A stretch of 54,520 nt of DNA, taken from an uncultured Bacilli bacterium. GTDB lineage: Bacteria; Bacillota_I; Bacilli_A; RF39; UBA660. Each line of letters starts with the position of its first letter. Positions within the stretch are counted from its first letter, which is position 1. This document shows, in pieces, positions 48,757 to 54,520 of the stretch. The translations under genes and the position numbers were made by a program. The notes beneath the pieces were generated by a model. It saw only the letters and a list, made by a program, of their open reading frames with translations. It did no database searches and had not been told where the DNA came from. The stretch covers positions 1-54,520 of the forward strand of contig CALVRJ010000004.1 in assembly GCA_944358545.1 (NCBI GenBank), read 5' to 3'.

Positions 48757-49323
48757 ATGAATAAAAATGTAAAAATTATTGCAATAGTAGCTGCAGTTAT
48801 CGTTGTTGTGATTATCGGGATTGTTTTATTTTTAAATTTAAGGTATATTAGTAAAGATGAGGTTCGTGAGGCTGTAGCTAGCAAAATGAATGCTGATGAA
48901 AAGGATTTGAGATTTTCAAGTATTGATTTAGAGACTGATGAAAAAGTTTATGATGTGGATGTTTATTATAATAATATGGAGTATGAGTTTAAGGTAGATG
49001 CTCATGATGGAGAGGTCGTTTATACAAATTATACACCATCAAATGATACAGGTAATACAAATGGTCAAGGAAATGTAAATGGTGATGTTCAAGGACAGCC
49101 AGTTGTTGACGAGGGTATTACAATTGATGAGGCCAAAGCTTTGGTTTTACAAGATAATAATTTAACTGAAAACGATGTTCAGTTTACAAAAGCTGATAGA
49201 GATTATGATAACAATAATCTTGTTTATGATATTGAATTCGTTTATAATAATGTGGAATATAATTACGAGGTTAGAGCTATCGATGGTCAGATAATTAGCT
49301 TTGAACAAGATGATGCTCATTAA
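48757..49323 (+). CDS. Exported protein with two PepSY-like domains
   Basis: 188 aa. An N-terminal membrane anchor (IIAIVAAVIVVVIIGIVLFLNL), then two PepSY-type repeats: ~30-88 (ISKDEVREAVASKMNADEKDLRF...YEFKVDAHDGEVV) and ~118-184 (ITIDEAKALVLQDNNLTENDVQFTK...YNYEVRAIDGQII), joined by a Gly/Asn/Gln linker. PepSY domains often inhibit peptidases or act outside the membrane in wall or protease regulation. It follows DacF and GNAT genes. Confidence 0.9.
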   Translation: MNKNVKIIAIVAAVIVVVIIGIVLFLNLRYISKDEVREAVASKMNADEKDLRFSSIDLETDEKVYDVDVYYNNMEYEFKVDAHDGEVVYTNYTPSNDTGNTNGQGNVNGDVQGQPVVDEGITIDEAKALVLQDNNLTENDVQFTKADRDYDNNNLVYDIEFVYNNVEYNYEVRAIDGQIISFEQDDAH

Positions 49324-49352
49324 GGTATTAGCTTATTGGTTAATACTTTTTT
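49323..49352 (+). terminator. Terminator of the PepSY gene
   Basis: AGGTATTA (49323-49330) pairs with TAATACTT (49341-49348, with a G-T pair), followed by Ts. Confidence 0.7.
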
Positions 49353-49385
49353 AAAACTTAGTAGTAAATAAGAAGGTAGATATAT

Positions 49386-50885
49386 GTGTCAAAAGTATTA
49401 GATAGTATTTTAGGATTAGCTATTGGTGAAGCTATGGGCATTCCTTTAAAATATAATGAGAGAAAAAAACTTTTTAAAAATCCAGTTACAGAAATGATTG
49501 GTAATGGAAGCTATAATATGCCAAGCGGTACATGGGGTGAGGTTACTTCTTTGTCACTTGCTACTATGGATTCGATTATTAAAGCAAGAGGTTTAAATTA
49601 TAAAGATATGGTTACAAAGTTTTGTAATTATATGTCTAAAGCGGAATATACGGCAGCAGGTGAGGTTTTTGATTTAGATAAGACAACGAAAATGGCTTTG
49701 GAAAATTTTTTGAAAAGTGGGAATATTTTTGAAGGTTCAGTAAGTGATAACGGTAATGGTTCATTAATGAGGATGATACCAATAGCTTTCTATACTTATT
49801 ATGAGATGTTTGATGATGAGGAGTTATATGAAGTTGTGAGAAACACTTCGAGACTAACGCATGCTAGTGACATATGTATTATGGGATGTTATATTTATTG
49901 TAAATTTATTCATTTGATTTTAGATGGGGTCGATAAAACTAGTGCTTATAAGTATATTAAAAATTTAACTTATGCAAAATTTACAGCTGATGCAAAGAGG
50001 AGTTATAAAAGATTTTTGATGACTGATTTAGATAAGGTTGATATAGATTATATTAGGTCATCTGAGTATATTGTCGATACGTTAGAGGCCGTGATATGGA
50101 TTGTTTTAAATACAAATTCATTTACTGGGGCAATTGTTGGAGCAATTAATTTAGGTGGTGATACTAGTACAATCGGTGGATTAGTAGGTGCTTTAGCAGG
50201 AATTATTTATGGTTATGACAATATGCCGGCGGAATTCATAAATGGAATAAAGAATAAGGATTTAGTTTTTAATATGACTAAAGATTTTGAAAAAAATGTT
50301 CGGGAACGAGTTATGAAATATGACCAAGAGTTTAAAAATCAATATGGGGTTATTTTAGGTAATAATAAGGTTTTGTTTATTAAGACAGAGCTTGATTCTG
50401 ATATTTATGGGATTGATAACAGGTATTTAAAGATTGCAAGAAAAGCTAATTATTTATATGGGGTAACGGTTGTTGTATCGGCTTGCCGTGATATGGATAA
50501 GAAGCTTCTCGACCGTGATTTTGAACTTATAGATGATTGTTTTGATGAGGATTATGACATTTATTATATGGGAATAGCTAATGGTGCTTTACTTGGAATT
50601 CAATATGAATGTGATAATTTAAATATTCGGAGAATGCTTTTGATTAATACACCACTTACAATTAATTTACATAAGACAAAAGAGGGTATTGAAAAGTTTG
50701 ATGGTGAGCTTTTTATGATATATGGCGATAAAGATTTATCGGTTAACTATATTCCACTTATAAAGGAATACGAAGGGCAGAATGTTAAAATTATAAAATA
50801 TAAAGGTCAGGATCATAATTTTAATAAAGGAAATGAATTTTTGAATTTACCATTTTTATATTTGATAAATGATTTAAAAAAATAA
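49386..50885 (+). CDS. ADP-ribosylglycohydrolase-like domain fused to alpha/beta-hydrolase-like domain
   Basis: 499 aa with GTG start. Residues 1-~310 follow the DraG/ADP-ribosylglycohydrolase fold: GLAIGEAMGIPLKY, then GTWGEVTSL where active enzymes have W-T-D-D-(T/S), HASDICIMGCYIY, and NLGGDTSTIGGLVGALAGIIYG, where GGDTDT is usual. Several magnesium-binding Asp are changed. Residues ~320-499 look like an alpha/beta hydrolase: YMGIANGALLG in place of the GxSxG elbow (Ser to Ala), FMIYGDKDLSV (Asp) and KGQDHNF (His). Both halves appear catalytically impaired, so a binding role for ADP-ribose or another ligand is inferred. Monocistronic. Confidence 0.78.
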   Translation: MSKVLDSILGLAIGEAMGIPLKYNERKKLFKNPVTEMIGNGSYNMPSGTWGEVTSLSLATMDSIIKARGLNYKDMVTKFCNYMSKAEYTAAGEVFDLDKTTKMALENFLKSGNIFEGSVSDNGNGSLMRMIPIAFYTYYEMFDDEELYEVVRNTSRLTHASDICIMGCYIYCKFIHLILDGVDKTSAYKYIKNLTYAKFTADAKRSYKRFLMTDLDKVDIDYIRSSEYIVDTLEAVIWIVLNTNSFTGAIVGAINLGGDTSTIGGLVGALAGIIYGYDNMPAEFINGIKNKDLVFNMTKDFEKNVRERVMKYDQEFKNQYGVILGNNKVLFIKTELDSDIYGIDNRYLKIARKANYLYGVTVVVSACRDMDKKLLDRDFELIDDCFDEDYDIYYMGIANGALLGIQYECDNLNIRRMLLINTPLTINLHKTKEGIEKFDGELFMIYGDKDLSVNYIPLIKEYEGQNVKIIKYKGQDHNFNKGNEFLNLPFLYLINDLKK

Positions 50886-50905
50886 TTTAGGAAGGTTGGA
50901 TGTGA

Positions 50906-51427
50906 ATGGAAGAATATATACCAGATGTTTATGCAAAAAGTATTTATACAGTTGATTATGCTAAGCTTTGGGGTCAGGGAATAAAATGCCTTTTGTTTGA
51001 CCTTGATAATACGATAGTTCCTTCGCATGAAAGTGAACCGCCTAAAAAGGCCAAAGAGTTATTTACTAGTTTGAAGCAAAAAGGCTTTAAGGTGATTATT
51101 TTTACAAATAGTCCAATGATAAGACTTCGCGGGTTTAAAAATAATTTTGGCGTCGATGGAGTAAGTTCTGCGTTTAAGCCGTTCACGTATAAACTGAAAA
51201 AGTTACTTAGAAAATATCATTATACAATTAACGAAGTGGCAATTATCGGTGATCAGATGATGACGGATATAAAAGTCGGTAATAAAATTGGAATTACGAC
51301 GGTTTTAATCGAACCGGTTTCAAAGAAGGATTTTATTTTGACAAAAATAAATAGGCATAAAGAAAAGAAAATTATGAAAAAACTTAGAAATTACGATTTG
51401 TTTTGCAAAGGAAGATATTATGACTAA
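50906..51427 (+). CDS. yqeG: YqeG-family HAD phosphatase
   Basis: 173 aa. LLFDLDNTIVPSHES is the HAD nucleophile motif (DxDxT), VIIFTNSP the second, KPFTYKLKKLL and VAIIGDQMMTDIKVGNKIGITTVLI the third and fourth. The family, HAD-IIIA (YqeG), dephosphorylates phosphatidylglycerophosphate in some lineages and is linked to yqeH in Firmicutes. Its 3' end overlaps yqeH by 8 nt. Confidence 0.95.
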   Translation: MEEYIPDVYAKSIYTVDYAKLWGQGIKCLLFDLDNTIVPSHESEPPKKAKELFTSLKQKGFKVIIFTNSPMIRLRGFKNNFGVDGVSSAFKPFTYKLKKLLRKYHYTINEVAIIGDQMMTDIKVGNKIGITTVLIEPVSKKDFILTKINRHKEKKIMKKLRNYDLFCKGRYYD

Positions 51428-52382
51428 ATGTTTGGGTTGTGGAGCTATTTTACAAGATAAGGATAGTTTCAAAGAAGGTTATACGAGAGATTTAGATAAT
51501 AAATTTTGCGAAAGATGTTTTCAGATAAAACACTATAACAAGTATTCGTTTGTAAATTTGGATAGCAAAAAATATTTAGCTAATATTGAGAAAATCGAGA
51601 AAACTGGTGATTTGGTTTTATTGGTTACGGATTTTTTGAATTTGGATAATATTAAAAAAATAAAGGTTAAAAATCCGACTATATTGGTTATTACAAAGAG
51701 AGATATTATGCCTAAAGGGATGTATGAGGAGAAAATTTTAGCTAATATTAAGGGTAGTTTTGTGTATAAGATTTTTGTTTCGGCAAAAAATAATTATAAT
51801 TTGGATTTACTTTTAAGAAAGATTGAAGAGTTTAAGAAAAGTAAGAATGTTTATGTGATTGGCTTTACTAATGCTGGGAAATCCACTTTGATAAATAAGT
51901 TTTTAAAAAATTATGGTGGGATGGAAGAAGAACTTACAACGAGTATTTTGCCTTCGACAACGATAGATTTTAATTATATAAATATTAATAATGATTTAGT
52001 TTTAGTCGATACGCCAGGCTTAATTGACGAAGGAAGTATTTATAATTTAGTTGGTGGCGAAGAGCTACGTAAGATTATTCCGAGAAAAGAGATTAGACCA
52101 ATTATTTATCAAGTTAAGTCTTTACAGACGATTGTTTTAGATAAGTATGCTAGTTTATTTTTAGATGACAATAATATTACGATTTATATGTCTAATGATT
52201 TAGTTATTTCAAGGTTTTACAAGGAAAAGGTTATCGATGATTTTAATTTTTATGATATAAATGTTTTGGCTAATCATGATTTGGTTATCGAAGGTCTTGG
52301 GTTTATCAAGTTTAAAAAGGGTGGTAAGGTTAAGCTTGGGTTATTAAAAGGTGTTTCTTATTTTATGAGAAAATCTTATTAG
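51420..52382 (+). CDS. yqeH: YqeH, circularly permuted ribosome-assembly GTPase
   Basis: 320 aa. An N-terminal zinc knuckle (CLGCGAILQ...FCERCFQIKHYN, four Cys), then a circularly permuted G domain with the G4 motif TKRD before the P-loop GFTNAGKSTLINKF, G2/G3 (SILPSTTI, LVDTPGLI), then a C-terminal domain. YqeH is needed for 30S assembly and 16S rRNA stability. Coupled with yqeG as in Bacillus; aroE and yqeI do not follow. Ends at a strong terminator. Confidence 0.96.
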   Translation: MTKCLGCGAILQDKDSFKEGYTRDLDNKFCERCFQIKHYNKYSFVNLDSKKYLANIEKIEKTGDLVLLVTDFLNLDNIKKIKVKNPTILVITKRDIMPKGMYEEKILANIKGSFVYKIFVSAKNNYNLDLLLRKIEEFKKSKNVYVIGFTNAGKSTLINKFLKNYGGMEEELTTSILPSTTIDFNYININNDLVLVDTPGLIDEGSIYNLVGGEELRKIIPRKEIRPIIYQVKSLQTIVLDKYASLFLDDNNITIYMSNDLVISRFYKEKVIDDFNFYDINVLANHDLVIEGLGFIKFKKGGKVKLGLLKGVSYFMRKSY

Positions 52383-52420
52383 AAAAATACACGATATTTT
52401 AAATATATCGTGTATTTTTT
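52383..52420 (+). terminator. Terminator of yqeG-yqeH
   Basis: A perfect 14-bp stem (52383-52396 with 52406-52419) followed by Ts, the strongest terminator in the window. The remaining 150 nt before the next gene show no other feature I can support. Confidence 0.9.
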
Positions 52421-52572
52421 GACTTAAATTTTATGAATATTATTTATAAAATTTTACTTGATAGTGTTAGGAGAAATGAGATAGTCTGGAGTTTCAAGAA
52501 ATAAGGAACGAGTTTTTAAATGGTTATTTTAATTATTTTATGTTTGTGATAAAATGATAATAGGAGGTGCGT

Positions 52573-54351
52573 ATGTTAGGGGCTATAATAGGTATCGAAG
52601 AGGATACAGTTTTAGTTAAACTTAATATTGATCTTAATAAATTTCAGAATTTAGTTAATTTACACGTAGTTATGGAAGATGCAAACGATATGTTAGTTGG
52701 TGAGATTGTCGATATTAAAGAGGGCATAGCTTATGTTAATTTAATGGGACAAATTATCAATAATGAGTTTGTGTTTGGAGTTATGAGAAAGCCTTCTTTT
52801 GGGGCATCTGTAAAACTTATTTCAAAGGAAAGAATTCCAATGATTATAAGTGTCGATAATCCAACTGAAAGAAAAGATGTTTTTATTGGTGAGAGTCCAA
52901 TTTACCCTGGGGTTAGAATAGGATTTAATATTAATGAGTTTTTTGCAAATCATTTTGCAATATTTGGGTCAACTGGTAGTGGTAAGTCTTGGGGTGTTGC
53001 AAGACTTATTCAGAGTATTTTTGATAAGAAGTCAACGGTTGCTTATAGAGCTAGTATTTTTATTTTTGATGCGTATGGTGAGTATCATGCAGCCTTTAAA
53101 ACATTAAACGAAAAAGTTCCGGAACTTAGTTTTAAGGCTTATACAACTAATACAAATATTAACGAAGCTGGGACAGAGCTTTTGAAAATTCCTCTTTGGC
53201 TTTTGACTACTGATGATATTGCTTTATTACTTAATGCTGAGTCGCCTAATCAATTACCGATTATTGAGAAAGCATTAAAGCTTGTTGGTGTTTTTGCTCG
53301 TGATGAGGAAGAGGTTATAAAACAAAAGAACGATATTATTGCTAGAGCAACATTAGATATTTTATCATCAGGTAAAAATTCTTCACAAATTAGAGATCAG
53401 ATTTTTTCAATTTTATCGACTTATCATACAAAAGATTTAAATTTAGAGACGACAATTTATCAGCCTGGGTATGCTAGACCACTTAAACAGTGTTTGATTA
53501 TCGATGCTTCAGGTAAGATTAGAGAGATGGAATTACTTACTAATTTTATGCAGTCATTTAAGGATGATACGATTGAACTTGAAATGCCAGATGGTTCATT
53601 TAAGTATGGACTTGAGGATTTAAAAGTTGCTCTAGATTTTGCTTTGATAAGTGAAGGTGCTTTAACAAGTGATAAGGTTTATGATGAAGATAATATTTTA
53701 AAGGTTCGCCTTCATAATTTGTTAAACGGTGATTATGCAAAATATTTCGAATGTGATGAGTATGTTTCAAGAGATGATTATATTAAAGATTTGCTTATGG
53801 CAAGTAATGGGCGTAAAGCTCAAATTATTAACTTTAATATTAATTATGTCGATGACAGGTTTGCTAAAACAATTACAAAGATATATTCTAAATTGTTATT
53901 TGAGTATGCTAAGAATTTAGAAAGAAGAGCTTCACTGCCGTTTCATATTATTTTGGAAGAAGCCCATAGATATGTTCAAAATGATAATGATATTAATCTA
54001 CTTGGATATAATATATTTGATAGAATTACTAAAGAGGGTAGAAAATATGGTGTTTTGCTTGGATTGATTTCGCAAAGACCATCTGATTTATCTGAGACTT
54101 CAATATCGCAGTGTAATAATTTCTTAATATTTAAGATGCTTCACCCACGAGATATTCAATATATTAGAGATATGGTTCCAAATATTACGAATGAGATTGT
54201 TAAGAGATTAAGGGTTTTACAACCAGGTAATTGTATTGCATTCGGAAATGCATTTCATGTTCCTGTTTTGATTAAAATGGATAAACCAAGTCCACCACCA
54301 TCAAGTAGTAGTTGTGATATTTCAGAAAATTGGTTTATCGATAGAAAGTAA
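52573..54351 (+). CDS. HerA-type ATPase (HAS-barrel, DUF87)
   Basis: 592 aa from ATG 52573 (AGGAGGTG upstream; GTG 52567 lies in the ribosome site). The first ~100 residues are a HAS-barrel (GEIVDIKEGIAYVNLMGQI). Walker A is FGSTGSGKSWGVARLIQS near residue ~137, the Walker B Glu is in FHIILEEAHRYVQND (~460), and a sensor Arg region LISQRPSDLSETSISQCNNFLIFKM follows. HerA hexamers move DNA in end resection or in phage-defence pairs (with NurA, Sir2, DUF4297 and others). The partner is not seen; it might be downstream of the window. Confidence 0.92.
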   Translation: MLGAIIGIEEDTVLVKLNIDLNKFQNLVNLHVVMEDANDMLVGEIVDIKEGIAYVNLMGQIINNEFVFGVMRKPSFGASVKLISKERIPMIISVDNPTERKDVFIGESPIYPGVRIGFNINEFFANHFAIFGSTGSGKSWGVARLIQSIFDKKSTVAYRASIFIFDAYGEYHAAFKTLNEKVPELSFKAYTTNTNINEAGTELLKIPLWLLTTDDIALLLNAESPNQLPIIEKALKLVGVFARDEEEVIKQKNDIIARATLDILSSGKNSSQIRDQIFSILSTYHTKDLNLETTIYQPGYARPLKQCLIIDASGKIREMELLTNFMQSFKDDTIELEMPDGSFKYGLEDLKVALDFALISEGALTSDKVYDEDNILKVRLHNLLNGDYAKYFECDEYVSRDDYIKDLLMASNGRKAQIINFNINYVDDRFAKTITKIYSKLLFEYAKNLERRASLPFHIILEEAHRYVQNDNDINLLGYNIFDRITKEGRKYGVLLGLISQRPSDLSETSISQCNNFLIFKMLHPRDIQYIRDMVPNITNEIVKRLRVLQPGNCIAFGNAFHVPVLIKMDKPSPPPSSSSCDISENWFIDRK

Positions 54352-54358
54352 TACTTTA

Positions 54359-54391
54359 AAATCTATGAAATTAATTTTTCATAGGTTTTTT
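54359..54391 (+). terminator. Terminator of the HerA-like gene
   Basis: The arm 54359-54370 pairs with 54377-54388 (core CTATGAAA/TTTCATAG with flanking pairs), followed by Ts. Confidence 0.8.
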
Positions 54392-54453
54392 ATTTACTCG
54401 AAATATAACCCTCCCCCTCATAAAATGACGTATTTTTTTGTAAAAAAATTAAT

Positions 54454-54488
54454 CCCCCTGAAAGCTTGATTTTTCTGGGGGGGGGGGG
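54454..54488. repeat. Hairpin ending in a 12-G homopolymer tract
   Basis: CCCCC (54454-54458) can pair with part of an uninterrupted G12 run (54477-54488), with GAAA/TTTC pairs inside. Such a G-run is extraordinary in DNA this AT-rich. Confidence 0.75.
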
Positions 54489-54507
54489 TGTACAATAAAA
54501 TTGTACA
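54489..54507. promoter_or_regulatory. Perfect palindrome next to the G-tract (likely operator)
   Basis: TGTACAAT (54489-54496), AAA, ATTGTACA (54500-54507): eight perfect base pairs. It lies just upstream of TTATAGGAG, near the start of a gene probably beginning after the window. Confidence 0.65.
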
Positions 54508-54520
54508 TTATAGGAGTAGA

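Noticed and set aside
52573-54351. HerA-based phage defence system
   Set aside because: Only the HerA-like ATPase is in the window, with no NurA, Sir2 or DUF4297 partner upstream; a partner beyond 54520 cannot be judged.
1-54520. Mycoplasma-type genetic code (TGA as Trp)
   Set aside because: Many well-defined genes end in TGA, often in ATGA overlaps, and conserved Trp positions use TGG.

Overview
The window comes from the chromosome of a very AT-rich, low-GC Gram-positive bacterium that uses the standard bacterial code (TGA is a stop throughout). Gene content and order point to Bacilli: uppS-cdsA-rseP, rpsB-tsf, rpsP-khpA, yqeG-yqeH, miaB followed by cotE, an RNase J2-like protein, MutL and SRP54. 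Three likely spore-surface genes (a CotE homologue, a CotD-like Cys-rich protein and a collagen-like Gly-X-Thr protein) suggest a spore former. Compact genes, short intergenic gaps, very short 5' leaders and a reduced SUF operon fit an uncultured, host-associated Erysipelotrichia/RF39/RFN20-like lineage; that placement is inference.

Region by region. 1-1815: divergent collagen-like protein and membrane-anchored GH25 muramidase. 1812-6840: an even more AT-rich glycosyltransferase island starting with a truncated histidine phosphatase and carrying a GT4 enzyme, a histidine phosphatase-glycosyltransferase fusion, an unknown protein and a GT2 enzyme. 6858-9008: rpsB-tsf with a structured leader. 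9116-9640: decayed DinJ/YafQ-type toxin-antitoxin pair, then 33-bp-period repeats and a DUF4143-type ATPase. 11218-16558: uppS-cdsA-rseP, an ABC exporter, a rhodanese and tRNA-Leu. 16624-19442: an ADP-ribosyltransferase-like unknown, a cadherin-like surface protein, a lipoprotein and tRNA-Thr. 19550-25813: mutL, cysteine desulfurase, thioredoxin/DsbD-like protein, ffh and an SseB-domain protein. 25852-30960: CotD-like gene, HIT protein, minimal sufC-sufD-sufS and an LD-carboxypeptidase.

30961-31510 looks like an ordinary gene gap but holds what reads as a complete, unannotated type I toxin-antitoxin locus: a 29-residue hydrophobic peptide on the minus strand with its own promoter and Shine-Dalgarno, and a convergent antisense RNA on the plus strand with its own promoter and terminator.

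31520-37231: a Nudix/winged-helix (NrtR-like) regulator whose operator fills its promoter spacer, two unknown proteins, then a TetR-controlled redox operon with a frameshifted amidohydrolase. 37313-43952: lipid kinase, RNase J2-like protein lacking nearly all metal ligands, miaB, a membrane protein and cotE. 44011-50885: phosphatase, rpsP-khpA, two orphan pilins, DacF-type carboxypeptidase, PepSY protein and a degenerate ADP-ribosylglycohydrolase fused to an alpha/beta-hydrolase-like domain. 50906-54520: yqeG-yqeH, HerA-type ATPase, and a terminal intergenic segment with a 12-G tract beside a perfect palindrome.

Functional themes are envelope building and surface decoration, spore coat, Fe-S assembly, translation and RNA processing, and small selfish or stress modules, several of them decaying.
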